Assembly: GCF_016741875.1 (NCBI RefSeq)
Contig: NZ_JAERRF010000019.1
Span: 1-64,000, forward strand
Direction of reading: 5' to 3'
DNA: 64,000 bases
Origin: Streptomyces coffeae
Lineage (GTDB): Bacteria; Actinomycetota; Actinomycetes; Streptomycetales; Streptomycetaceae
Both the position numbers and the translations under genes were made by a program. The notes beneath the pieces are model-generated. The model had not been told where the DNA came from. It made no database searches and saw nothing but the letters and a program-made list of their open reading frames with translations. Position 1 is the first letter of the stretch; each line of letters begins with the position of its first letter. Shown in pieces: positions 14,532 through 23,600 of this stretch.

Positions 14532-16037
14532 ATGCCCGAACGCCGCACCGTCGCCCTTGTCACTCTTGGCTGCGCCCGCAATGAGGTGGACTCGGAGGAG
14601 CTCGCAGGCCGCTTGGCGGCGGACGGCTGGGAGCTCGTCGAGGAAGCCGCCGACGCGGACGTCGCCGTCGTCAACACCTGTGGCTTTGTCGAAGCCGCCA
14701 AGAAGGACTCGGTCGACGCCCTGCTGGAGGCCCGGGATCTGAAGGATCACGGCCGTACCCAGGCCGTCGTGGCCGTCGGCTGCATGGCCGAGCGCTACGG
14801 CAAGGAGCTCGCGGAGGCGCTGCCCGAGGCCGACGGGGTGCTCGGCTTCGACGACTACGCCGATATCTCCGACCGGCTCCAGACCATCCTCTCCGGCGGC
14901 ATCCACGCCTCGCACACCCCGCGCGACCGCCGCAAGCTGCTGCCGATCAGCCCGGCCGAGCGGCAGGACGCCTCCTCCGTGGCGCTGCCCGGCCATGCCC
15001 AGGACACCCCGCCCGAGGATCTGCCCGCCGGAGTGGCGCCCGCCTCGGGGCCGCGCGCCCCGCTGCGCCGCAGGCTGGACTCCAGTCCGGTCGCCTCGGT
15101 GAAGCTGGCCTCCGGATGCGACCGGCGGTGCTCGTTCTGCGCCATCCCGTCCTTCCGCGGCTCCTTCATCTCGCGCCGGCCCTCCGATGTGCTGGGGGAG
15201 ACCCGCTGGCTGGCCGAGCAGGGCGTCAAGGAGGTCATGCTGGTCTCCGAGAACAACACCTCCTACGGCAAGGACCTGGGGGACATCCGGCTGCTGGAGA
15301 CGCTGCTGCCGGAGCTGGCCGCGGTGGACGGCATCGAGCGGATCCGGGTGAGCTACCTCCAGCCCGCCGAGATGCGGCCCGGTCTGATCGACGTGCTGAC
15401 CTCGACCGAGAAGGTCGCGCCCTACTTCGACCTGTCCTTCCAGCACTCGGCGCCGGGTGTGCTGCGCGCGATGCGGCGCTTCGGGGACACCGACCGCTTC
15501 CTGGGCCTGCTGGAGGAGATCAGAGGCAAGGCGCCGCAAGCGGGCGCCCGGTCCAACTTCATCGTGGGATTCCCCGGCGAGACCGAGGAGGACCTGGCCG
15601 AGCTGGAGCGTTTCATCAGCGAGGCGCGGCTGGATGCGATCGGTGTGTTCGGTTACTCGGACGAGGAGGGCACCGAGGCCGCGGGGTACGAGAACAAGCT
15701 CGACCCGGACGAGGTCGCCGAGCGGCTGGAGCACATCTCGCGGCTTGCCGAGGAGCTCACCGCCCAGCGGGCCGAGGAGCGGCTCGGCGAGGTCGTCGAG
15801 GTGCTCGTGGAGGAAATCGACGAGAGCGGGGCCGCCGGGGCGGTGCTGGGCCGCGGCGCCCACCAGGCGCCGGAGACCGACGGTCAGACGCAGCTCAGCA
15901 CGGATGCGAAGCCCGCGGTGGGCCGTATGGTCGAGGCCAAGGTGATCGCGACGGAGGGAGTGGACCTCGTCGCGGAGCCGCTGCGGCCGCTGGACGGAAC
16001 CGGCGGCGGCGCGTGGAGCGAGGAGGCGGCCAGATGA
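14532..16037 (+). CDS. rimO: RimO: ribosomal protein S12 methylthiotransferase
   Basis: This 501-residue radical-SAM enzyme adds a methylthio group to an aspartate of ribosomal protein S12. The N-terminal MTTase domain has TLGCARN (Cys14) and NTCGF cluster cysteines. The radical SAM motif is Cys196-x3-Cys200-x2-Cys203 (CDRRCSFC). A C-terminal TRAM domain follows. A poorly conserved insertion of about 60 residues (roughly 125-185), rich in Pro, Arg and Ser, separates the two iron-sulfur parts. The stop codon overlaps the ATG of pgsA (ATGA), so the two are translationally coupled. Confidence 0.95.
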   Translation: MPERRTVALVTLGCARNEVDSEELAGRLAADGWELVEEAADADVAVVNTCGFVEAAKKDSVDALLEARDLKDHGRTQAVVAVGCMAERYGKELAEALPEADGVLGFDDYADISDRLQTILSGGIHASHTPRDRRKLLPISPAERQDASSVALPGHAQDTPPEDLPAGVAPASGPRAPLRRRLDSSPVASVKLASGCDRRCSFCAIPSFRGSFISRRPSDVLGETRWLAEQGVKEVMLVSENNTSYGKDLGDIRLLETLLPELAAVDGIERIRVSYLQPAEMRPGLIDVLTSTEKVAPYFDLSFQHSAPGVLRAMRRFGDTDRFLGLLEEIRGKAPQAGARSNFIVGFPGETEEDLAELERFISEARLDAIGVFGYSDEEGTEAAGYENKLDPDEVAERLEHISRLAEELTAQRAEERLGEVVEVLVEEIDESGAAGAVLGRGAHQAPETDGQTQLSTDAKPAVGRMVEAKVIATEGVDLVAEPLRPLDGTGGGAWSEEAAR

Positions 16038-16666
16038 CCGGCGTCCCGGCCTCCGCCGCGGGAGGCCACCACCGCCCGGCCGCGGCCGTCCGGCCCGCCG
16101 GACTGTGGAACATCGCCAACATCCTCACCATGATGCGGCTGGTCCTCGTACCGGGGTTTGTGTTGTTGATGCTCCACAACGGCGGATATGACCCGGCCTG
16201 GCGCGCGTTGGCGTGGGCGGCCTTCGCCATTGCCATGATCACCGATCTCTTCGACGGCCATCTGGCCCGCCGGTACAACCTCGTCACCGACTTCGGCAAG
16301 ATCGCCGACCCGATCGCGGACAAGGCGATCATGGGCGCGGCGCTGATCTGTCTGTCGGCCCTGTCCGATCTGCCCTGGTGGGTGACGGGCGTGATCCTCT
16401 TCCGCGAGATAGGGATCACACTGATGCGGTTCTGGGTGATCCGGCACGGGGTGATCCCGGCCAGCCGCGGCGGAAAGCTGAAGACCCTCGCGCAGGGCAC
16501 GGCGGTGGGCATGTACATCCTGGCGCTGACCGGGCCGCTGGCCACCTTGCGCTTCTGGGTGATGGCGGTGGCCGTGGTGCTGACCGTCGTCACCGGCCTC
16601 GACTACGTTCGCCAGGCGATCGTGCTGCGCCGGGCGGGTCGTGCCACCCAGGAGTCCACATCGTGA
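16034..16666 (+). CDS. pgsA: CDP-diacylglycerol-glycerol-3-phosphate phosphatidyltransferase
   Basis: This 210-residue integral membrane enzyme makes phosphatidylglycerol phosphate, the precursor of acidic phospholipids. The CDP-alcohol phosphotransferase signature is intact at residues about 74-100 (D-G-x2-A-R-x8-G-x3-D-x3-D, read as DGHLAR...GKIADPIAD). Several hydrophobic helices surround it. The start overlaps the rimO stop in an ATGA, and the stop overlaps the GTG of the next gene (GTGA), so the three form a tightly coupled operon. Confidence 0.93.
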   Translation: MTGVPASAAGGHHRPAAAVRPAGLWNIANILTMMRLVLVPGFVLLMLHNGGYDPAWRALAWAAFAIAMITDLFDGHLARRYNLVTDFGKIADPIADKAIMGAALICLSALSDLPWWVTGVILFREIGITLMRFWVIRHGVIPASRGGKLKTLAQGTAVGMYILALTGPLATLRFWVMAVAVVLTVVTGLDYVRQAIVLRRAGRATQESTS

Positions 16667-17214
16667 GCACCGGCACGGCGGAAGGCGGTGCGGCGGGATC
16701 CGGGCGGTCCACCGCGGCCGAGGCGCTGGCGCTGCTGGAGCGGCGCGGGCAGACCGTGGCGGTGGCCGAATCGCTCACCGGCGGTCTGGTGGCCGCGGAG
16801 CTGACGGCGGTGGACGGGGCGTCCCGCTCCTTCCGCGGCTCGGTGACCGCGTACGCCACCGCGCTCAAGCAGGAGCTGCTGGGGGTGGACGCGGCCCTGC
16901 TGGCCGAGCGCGGGGCGGTGGATGCCGAGGTCGCGCGGCAGATGGCCCGGGGCGTGGCGGGTGCGCTGGGCGCCGACTGGGGCGTGGCCACCACTGGTGT
17001 GGCGGGTCCCACATCGCAGGATGGTCAGCCCGTGGGCACGGTCCATGTGGCGGTGGCCGGGCCCGCGGAGCGGGTGGCTTCGGCCGCGCTGCGGTTGGCG
17101 GGAGACCGCTCGGGCATCCGCATACAGGCGGTGGAGGCCGCGGTCAAGCTGCTGTTCAGCGAATTGATCGCGACAGCGGGGGCACAGGATACGGAACAAC
17201 ACAGCGGGATTTGA
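16663..17214 (+). CDS. cinA: CinA C-terminal domain / nicotinamide-nucleotide amidohydrolase
   Basis: This 183-residue protein consists only of the CinA C-terminal (PncC) amidohydrolase domain. It carries AESLTGG near the N-terminus and GVATTGVAGPTSQDG in the centre. The family deamidates nicotinamide mononucleotide for NAD salvage. The N-terminal MoCF-like domain of full-length CinA is absent, as in many actinobacteria. The GTG start overlaps the pgsA stop and has AGGAG about 9 bp upstream. Confidence 0.9.
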   Translation: MSTGTAEGGAAGSGRSTAAEALALLERRGQTVAVAESLTGGLVAAELTAVDGASRSFRGSVTAYATALKQELLGVDAALLAERGAVDAEVARQMARGVAGALGADWGVATTGVAGPTSQDGQPVGTVHVAVAGPAERVASAALRLAGDRSGIRIQAVEAAVKLLFSELIATAGAQDTEQHSGI

Positions 17215-17323
17215 TGTTTGCAGCCCTGAGTGAACACGACATCGCTCCCCGCACGGGCACAGCCGAAGGCGGTACGGTGGGGCGTGAAGGATCCGGATCC
17301 GAGGTCCGAGGAGGGAGCCAGCG

Positions 17324-17707
17324 ATGATTCTGCTCCGTCGCCTGCTGGGTGACGTGCTGCGTCGGCAGCGCCAGCGCCAGGGCCGTACTCTGCGCGAGGT
17401 TTCCTCCTCCGCCCGAGTGTCGCTCGGCTATCTGTCAGAGGTCGAGCGCGGGCAGAAGGAAGCCTCGTCGGAGTTGCTCTCCGCGATTTGCGATGCTCTG
17501 GACGTACGGATGTCGCAGGTGATGCGAGAGGTGAGCGACGAGCTGTCGCTCGCGGAGCTGGCGGAGTCGGCGGCGGCGGGCGAGAAGGTGCCCGCGCCGA
17601 TGCGGCCGATGCTCAACCCTGTGTCCGTGTCCTCCGTGACGGGTGTCCCGGAGGAGCGGGTGACGATCAAGGCGCCCACGGAGGCCGTGGACGTCGTGGC
17701 GGCCTGA
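17324..17707 (+). CDS. clgR: ClgR: Clp gene regulator (Xre-family HTH)
   Basis: This 127-residue DNA-binding protein has a Cro/CI-type helix-turn-helix at residues about 8-65 (LREVSSSARVSLGYLSEVERG). ClgR activates clpP1P2, clpC, lon and its own gene in Streptomyces, and is itself degraded by ClpP. The protein ends in V-V-A-A, consistent with the C-terminal Ala-Ala degron known for ClgR. The ATG has GGAGGGAG upstream. I looked for a ClgR operator (GTTCGC-type) in 17215-17323 and found none that was convincing. Confidence 0.9.
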   Translation: MILLRRLLGDVLRRQRQRQGRTLREVSSSARVSLGYLSEVERGQKEASSELLSAICDALDVRMSQVMREVSDELSLAELAESAAAGEKVPAPMRPMLNPVSVSSVTGVPEERVTIKAPTEAVDVVAA

Positions 17708-17738
17708 TCCACAGACAGGCCCTGCCTTGCGGCTCTTC

Positions 17739-17771
17739 GGGCCCCGGTCGGTTGTGTACCGACCGGGGCCC
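17739..17771. terminator. Terminator downstream of clgR
   Basis: A perfect 13-bp stem (GGGCCCCGGTCGG and complement) with the 7-nt loop TTGTGTA lies 31 bp after the clgR stop. A T-rich stretch follows. Confidence 0.85.
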
Positions 17772-17853
17772 GATGTTTGTCGTGCCACTTTCGGGTCACC
17801 CAGGGGTGAGGGAGGTAATCGAGGGGGCTGAACGGTCGAACAGGAGGAAGTGG

Positions 17854-18333
17854 ATGACTGTGGTCAAGAGTCCGCTCGCGAGCGAGAGCCTGAAGATCGT
17901 CGGTGACGCTCTCCAGGGCGCCCTCGTCGACCTCGTGGATCTCGCGCTGGTGGGCAAGCAGATCCACTGGACGGTCGTCGGCCCGCGGTTCCGCACGGTT
18001 CATCTCCAGCTCGACGAGGTTGTCGCCACCGCCCGGATGCACGCCGACACGGTGGCGGAGCGGGCCTCGGCGATCGGGGTGGCTCCGGACGGACGGGCCG
18101 AGACGGTCGCCAAGACCAGCGCCGTCGGCGCGGTCAGGGGCGGTTGGACCGAGGACGCGGCAGCCGTAGGGACCTTGGTGAACGCGCTCGTGTCCGTGAT
18201 CGGTCGGATGCGTGAGCGCATCGACGCCACCGCCGATCCCGACCCGGTGACCCAGGACATCCTGATCGGGCTCACCCGGGATCTGGAGAAGCATCACTGG
18301 ATGTTCCAGGCGGAGAACGTCAACGGAGGCTAG
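17854..18333 (+). CDS. dps: Dps-family ferritin-like DNA-protection protein
   Basis: This 159-residue protein should form the 12-subunit Dps shell that oxidises and stores iron and protects DNA. The dinuclear ferroxidase ligands are all present with canonical spacing: His38, His50, Asp54, Asp65 and Glu69. Position beside clgR suggests the S. coelicolor orthologue DpsB. The ATG at 17854 follows AGGAGGAAG at optimal distance. The stop codon straddles the left junction of a MITE-like insertion; the ancestral stop appears to have been TAA. Confidence 0.93.
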   Translation: MTVVKSPLASESLKIVGDALQGALVDLVDLALVGKQIHWTVVGPRFRTVHLQLDEVVATARMHADTVAERASAIGVAPDGRAETVAKTSAVGAVRGGWTEDAAAVGTLVNALVSVIGRMRERIDATADPDPVTQDILIGLTRDLEKHHWMFQAENVNGG

Positions 18334-18547
18334 GCCCTGTCCGGCGGGTCTTATCGGGCCCGCGACGCCTGGCACCGCGCCCCCAGCTACCGCTGGGAGG
18401 TGCCCCCGGCTGCGTTGTCGGAGTCGCCCGAGTACGCCCAGTACGAGGGCGATCCTCCGCCTTGCGATCCTCCCCCAGCTAACGCTGGGAGGTGCCTCCT
18501 GCACCAGACGCCGCGGGCTGATCCTCAAAGACCCACCGGACAGGACC
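18333..18547. mobile_element. MITE-like element, 215 bp, flanked by TA duplication
   Basis: The termini are inverted repeats of 18-19 bp, GGCCCTGTCCGGCGGGTC at the left and its complement with two mismatches at the right. Weaker inverted similarity extends to roughly 45 bp. The element is flanked by TA on both sides (18331-18332 and 18548-18549). It has no transposase frame. Inside lie two near-identical hairpins of CCCAGC-TA(A/C)C-GCTGGG (18390s and 18475-18490). The structure fits a non-autonomous relative of an insertion sequence with TA targets, such as IS5/IS427-type or IS630-type. Confidence 0.75.
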
Positions 18548-18819
18548 TAAGCCCTGGGACGGCTCCTTGCCGCTCGCATGCCGTGTGGTCATCGCCCCCG
18601 GCGATGGCCGCGCAGTCTGCGAGACGACCGCCGCCTACACCGGATCCACGCCCACCCCTCGGCGCCCTCGCCACCCAGGGGGGCGTCGCTCTGGGTGCGC
18701 CCTGCGGCCCGGCTGGGCAGACTGGGGGAGCGTGGGTGTCCGACGCGCGCTGACGTGCCTCCTGTGCGCCCTCCCGCCGTGTGCGAACAGGCGTCTAGCG
18801 TCGCCCGAAGGAGGCAGTC
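18548..18819. other. Intergenic region with no supported gene
   Basis: Between the MITE-like element and the next small gene, no frame shows a recognisable domain or a good RBS. A TAGCGT hexamer at 18796-18801 could be a -10 box for the gene at 18820. Confidence 0.4.
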
Positions 18820-19089
18820 ATGGCAGCCGTGGGAGGGGCCGGCATCCTGGGCCGCCGGGCGGTCCGGTGGATGCTCGCGCTCGCTCTCGGCGGTCTGTGG
18901 TGGTGGTCGGTCTTCCGGATGGCCGTATCACCGGACGCGGCCGGGCCGGTGGAAGGGACCCTGGCGATCGGCGGCTGGGGGCTGAGCCTGCTGCCGGTGC
19001 ACTGCGGCCCCTCGCCCCGGCGAAGGGCCGGGGGGATCACCACGGCATCGCGATTCCGCCATTCGGGCGCAGGATCTGGCCGGTCATGA
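18820..19089 (+). CDS. Small membrane protein, hypothetical
   Basis: This protein of 89 residues has one hydrophobic segment (about residues 15-33, WMLALALGGLWWWSVFRM) and a second weaker one at about 46-58. No family is recognised. The ATG has a strong AAGGAGG at a spacing of about 6, which is the main support for the call. The last 25-30 residues are Arg/Gly/Ser-rich and overlap the 3' end of the convergent SDR gene by 53 bp, so the functional part may be the first 60 residues. Confidence 0.5.
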   Translation: MAAVGGAGILGRRAVRWMLALALGGLWWWSVFRMAVSPDAAGPVEGTLAIGGWGLSLLPVHCGPSPRRRAGGITTASRFRHSGAGSGRS

Positions 19090-19816
19090 AGGACGAGGCG
19101 CCGGACGCCAGGTAGAGCACCGCATGGGCGATGTCCTCGGGCTCCCCCACCCGCCCCAGCGGAGTGCGCCGGGCCATGGGCTCCTCGGCGAACTGCTGCT
19201 CCTCGTCGCTGTTCCGCGCGGTCATGGGGGTGCGGATCCAGCCGGGGGCGACGGCATTGACGCGGATGCCATGACGGCCGACCTCGGCCGCGAGCGTCCG
19301 GGTGAGCTGGACCACGGCCGCCTTGGTGACGCCGTAGCACAGCAGCCCGGGGGTGCCGGTGTCGATCGCGCCGGAGGCCATGGTGACGATGGAGCCGCCC
19401 GCCCCCTGGGCGATCATGGCGCGTGCCGCCTCCTGGCATCCGTACAGCACACCCTTGAAGTTGACGGCGAGGACCCGGTCGAGATCGGCCTCGTCGGTCT
19501 CCAGCACCGGGCTGCTGTGCATGATCCCGGCGATGGCGGCCAGTACGTCCAGCCGCCCCCCGTCCCGGACGACGGCCTTGACGACGGCGGAGACCTGGGC
19601 CCGGTCGGCGACGTCGAGCGTGTGGGCGCGTGCGCTGCCACCGGCCAGGGTGATCTGCTCGGCCGTCCGCCGCGCCCCGTCCTCGTCGAGGTCGGCGCAG
19701 TGAACGGCGGCTCCGGCCGCGGCGAGCAGGACGGCGGTGGCTCGCCCGATGCCCCCGGCCGCACCCGTGACCAGGGCGGTGCGGCGGCTGAGGTCGTACG
19801 CCGAAGTGGCGGTCAT
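19037..19816 (-). CDS. Short-chain dehydrogenase/reductase (SDR)
   Basis: This 259-residue NAD(P)-dependent oxidoreductase has the classical TGAAGGIGRA cofactor motif, the SIVTMAS strand, the YGVTK catalytic Tyr/Lys pair and APGWIRTPM. The substrate is not predictable. The ATG at 19816 is preferred; an upstream TTG at 19852 would translate an operator palindrome and lacks support. The start lies about 6 bp after a -10-like TACCGT, so a leaderless transcript is likely. The gene is convergent with the small membrane protein gene. Confidence 0.9.
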   Translation of the reverse strand: MTATSAYDLSRRTALVTGAAGGIGRATAVLLAAAGAAVHCADLDEDGARRTAEQITLAGGSARAHTLDVADRAQVSAVVKAVVRDGGRLDVLAAIAGIMHSSPVLETDEADLDRVLAVNFKGVLYGCQEAARAMIAQGAGGSIVTMASGAIDTGTPGLLCYGVTKAAVVQLTRTLAAEVGRHGIRVNAVAPGWIRTPMTARNSDEEQQFAEEPMARRTPLGRVGEPEDIAHAVLYLASGASSFMTGQILRPNGGIAMPW

Positions 19817-19820
19817 GGGG

Positions 19821-19855
19821 TGACGGTACGGCCGTATCTGACGGACCGTCAATTA
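19821..19855 (-). promoter_or_regulatory. SDR promoter with overlapping palindromic operator
   Basis: On the minus strand, TTGACG is followed after 18 bp by TACCGT and then by the SDR ATG six bases later. A perfect 13-bp palindrome, TGACGGACCGTCA (19839-19851), overlaps the -35. A second palindrome, TACGGCCGTA, lies in the spacer. The arrangement suggests repression, most like TetR-type operators in front of actinobacterial lipid-metabolism genes. The regulator is not adjacent. Confidence 0.6.
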
Positions 19856-20679
19856 CCGGGCGTCGATGAGCCGGACGCGGGAGACGGGCCCTGCGGCCCC
19901 GGCTGGCAGCGCGGACACCAGAAGGTGGTGCGCTCCTGGCCCGCGCGCCCCTGGTCAGCGGCGCGCACCGGCGTGCCGCAGCGCAGACAGGGGCGGCCCG
20001 GGCGGCCGTACACCCACAGTCTGCGGTCGGGGCGGGACTGTGCCGTGGTGACACGGGCCCGGCGGTTCCGGTTGACCTCCAGCAGACGCTTGGCGACGGC
20101 CACCAGGCGCTCGGGGGAGGGGACATCGCCGACCGGCAGCCAGGGCGAGAGCCGCAGTACGAAGCACAGCTCGGACTTGTAGACATTGCCGATCCCGGCC
20201 AGATTGCGCTGGTCGAGCAGCGCCTTGCCCAGGGGCCGGGACGGGTCGGCGAGCAGTCTGCGCAGCGCCTCGTCCGGATCCCAGTCGGGGCCGAGGAGAT
20301 CGGGGCCCAGATGGCCGACCGCGCGGTCCTCCTCGGCGGTGCGCAGCAGCTCCAGCACCGGGAGCCGGTAACCGACGGCCGTGTGCTCGGCGGTGGCGAG
20401 GACGGCGCGGATCTGGTGGTGCGGACCGCCGCGCCACCGCTCCCCGGCGCCGTACACATACCAGGCGCCGTCCATCCGCAGATGGGAGTGGAGGGTGAGA
20501 CCGCCCTCGATCCGGGTCAGCAGATGCTTGCCGCGCGGGACGACCTCCAGGACCCGGCGGCCGGTGAGGTCGGCGGTCGCCAGCCGGGGGACGCGCAGAT
20601 CGCATACGGTGAGCGGGGCGCCCGCGAGCGCCGTGTGCAGGCGCTGGGCCGTCTGCCAGACGGTGTCTCCTTCGGGCAT
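19849..20679 (-). CDS. nei: Fpg/Nei-family DNA glycosylase (endonuclease VIII-like)
   Basis: This 276-residue bifunctional glycosylase/AP lyase excises oxidised bases. It starts with MPEGD, whose processed Pro is the catalytic nucleophile and whose Glu is the general acid. It has RGKHLL, an H2TH motif (LLDQRNLAGIGNVYKSEL) and a C-terminal zinc finger of two CxxC pairs. The tail after the zinc finger is Pro/Ser-rich. It lies 10 bp downstream of lhr in the same direction, as in mycobacteria, so the two probably form a repair operon. Confidence 0.92.
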   Translation of the reverse strand: MPEGDTVWQTAQRLHTALAGAPLTVCDLRVPRLATADLTGRRVLEVVPRGKHLLTRIEGGLTLHSHLRMDGAWYVYGAGERWRGGPHHQIRAVLATAEHTAVGYRLPVLELLRTAEEDRAVGHLGPDLLGPDWDPDEALRRLLADPSRPLGKALLDQRNLAGIGNVYKSELCFVLRLSPWLPVGDVPSPERLVAVAKRLLEVNRNRRARVTTAQSRPDRRLWVYGRPGRPCLRCGTPVRAADQGRAGQERTTFWCPRCQPGPQGPSPASGSSTPGN

Positions 20680-20689
20680 GGGCGGCCTC

Positions 20690-23600
20690 TCAGGGGCGCA
20701 GCCGCAGACCGCGCGGCGTCGGATGGAACCCGGCGGCCTCCAGGACGCGGCCGACCGGGGACGACAGCGCCTGACCGCCGTTGATCCGCTCGACGGTCAC
20801 GCTGCCCAGGGCGCCCGCGCGGGCCGACCCGGCCAGCGCCTCGACCGCCGCCCGCAGCCTGCCGTCGTCCTCCGGGGAGGCGGCCTCGGCCTCGCCCGAG
20901 GGCCAGGCGAGCAGGGTCTTGCCGCCGCGCTCCATGTAGAGGGTCAGCTCGCCGTCTACGAGCACCACCAGCGACCCCGCCTTGCGGCCCGGCCGATGGC
21001 TCGCGTCGGCGGGCGGATCGGGCCAGGGCAGGGCGGCGCCATAGGCATTGGCGGGGTCGGCGGCGGCCAGCACGACGGTGCGCCGCGACGACTGCCCCGG
21101 CCGCCCGTCGAACGCCGGGCCCGGGGCGGGGTCGGCGGCGCGGTCGCGGGCGGTGCTGACCGCGCGGAGCCGGTCCACCGCGCCGTCCATCGCGAACTGG
21201 GCGGCGCCCAGCCCCTCGACGACATAGCCGCGGCGCGCCTGTCCGGTCTCCTCGAACGCGGACAGCACCCGGTACGCCGCGGAGAAGCCGCCCTCGACGC
21301 CCTCGGCGGCGACCGCCCCGCGGGTGACCACCCCGTGCCGGTCCAGGAGGGTGTGTGCCAGGGCGTGCGCCCGGTGGGTGGGTTCGGATTCCCGCTCCGG
21401 CAGCAGTGACCAGCGCCCGGCGACGGTGGGCGGTCCGCCGCGCGAGGCGGTGGGCCGGCCGGTGCGGCCGGCGAGGCCGCCGTAGCGTCCCCGGGGGACC
21501 GTGCGCTTGGCGCGGTGGGCGGTGGAGCCCGCGGTGCGGCCCGAGCCCAGCAGGGAGCGGAGCGGGGCCAGGGTGTCACCGGTGAGCCGCCCGGACCAGG
21601 CCAGGTCCCAGATGGCCTCGGCGAGCTGCGGATCCTGGAACTCGTGGCCGGCGGCGCGGACCTGATCGGCGATCTGGCGGAAGAACAGGCCGTAGCCCCC
21701 GGACAGGGCGTCCAGCACGGCCCGGTGGAGCGGGCCCGCCTCGAACGGATGCGGGGTGTGCAGCAGCAGCGGCGCGGTCTCCGCCAGATGGAGAGTGACC
21801 CAGCCGTCCTTGCCGGGCAGTGCGCCCGCCCCGGCCCAGACCACCTCTCCGGCGACGGTCAGCTCGTCGAGCATCGTGGGGGTGTAGTCGCTGACCCGGG
21901 AGGGCAGCACCAGCTTCTCCAGGGCGGAGGCGGGCACCGGCGCTCCCTGGAGCTGCTCGATCGCGCGCACCAGCCCGTCGGTACCGCGCAGGCTGTGGGT
22001 GCCCAGATGCTGCCACTGGGGGAGGAAGGCGGCGAGCGCCGCGGGCGGCACCGGCTCCAGCTCATGGCGCAGCGCGGCGAGCGAGCGGCGCCGCAGACGC
22101 CGCAGGACGGCCGCGTCGCACCACTCCTGGCCCACTCCAGCGGGGTGGAACTCGCCCTGGACGATCCGGCCGGTCGCGGCGAGCCGGTGCAGGGCGCCGT
22201 CGGTGACGGCCGTGCCGAGGCCGAAGCGGGCGGCGGCCTGAGACGAAGTGAACGGGCCGTGGGTGCGCGCGTAACGAGCCAGCAGATCGCCGAGGGGGTC
22301 CTTGACCGGCTCGGTGAACGCCTCGGGGACACCGACCGGCAGCGCGGTGCCGAGCGCGTCGCGCAGCCGTCCGGCGTCCTCGACGGCCGCCCACCGCTCC
22401 TCGCCCGCGATCCGGACCCGGATGGCGCGCCGGGTCGCCGCCAGCTCCTCGGGCCACCGTGGGTCGGCGCCGCGCTCGGTCAGCTCGGCGCCGGTGAGCG
22501 GGCCGAGCAGCCGCAGCAGATCGGCGACGCCCTCGGCGTCCTTGACCCGGCGGTCCTCGGTGAGCCACTGCAACTCCCGCTCCAGCTCGGCCAGGACCTC
22601 GGCGTCGAGCAGCTCGCGCAGCTCGGCCTGGCCCAGCAGCTCGGCCAGCAGCCGCGAGTCCAGGGACAGGGCCGCCGCGCGGCGCTCGGCCAGCGGGGAA
22701 TCGCCCTCGTAGAGGAACTGGGCGACATAGCCGAAGAGCAGCGAGCGCGCGAAGGGCGACGGCTCGGGGGTGGTGACCTCCACCAGCCGCACCCGGCGGG
22801 CCTCGATGTCGCCCATCAGCTCGGTGAGGCCCGGGACGTCGAAGACATCCTGGAGGCATTCGCGGACGGCCTCCAGGACGATCGGAAAGGAGCCGAACTC
22901 GCTCGTCACCTGGAGCAGTTGCGCGGCGCGCTGGCGCTGCTGCCACAGCGGGGTGCGCTTGCCGGGGTTGCGCCGGGGCAGCAGGAGGGCGCGGGCGGCG
23001 CATTCGCGGAAGCGGGAGGCGAACAGGGCCGAGCCGCCGACCTGATCGGTGACGAGGTCGCCGATCTCGCCCTTGTCGAAGGCGACATCGGCCGCGCCCA
23101 CGGGGGACTGCTCGGTGTCGTACTCGGTGCCCTGCCGCATCGGATCGCCGTCGAGGAGGTCCAGGCCCATCAGGTCGGCGTCGGGCAGGCGCAGCACGAT
23201 GCCGTCGTCGGCGTGCATCACCTGGGTGTCCATGCCGTACCGCTCGGCCAGCCGGGCGCCCAGGGCGAGCGCCCAGGGGGCGTGGACCTGGGCCCCGAAG
23301 GGGGAGTGGACCACAACCCGCCAGTCGCCCAGCTCGTCCCGGAACCGCTCCACGACGATCGTCCGGTCGTCGGGCACATGGCCGCAGGCCCGGCGCTGCT
23401 CGTCGAGATAGGCGGTGACATTGTCCGCGGCCCAGGTGTCCAGACCGGCGGCCAGCAGCCTCGCGCGGGCGGTCTCGGGCGCCAGGGCGCCGACCTCGCG
23501 CAGGAACGCGCCCAGCGCACGGCCCAGTTCGAGCGGGCGGCCGAGCTGGTCGCCCTTCCAGAAGGGCAGGCGGCCGGGGACGCCGGGGGCGGGGGAGACC

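Noticed and set aside
17215..17323. ClgR operator upstream of clgR
   Set aside because: Autoregulation is known, but no GTTCGC-type motif could be found by eye.
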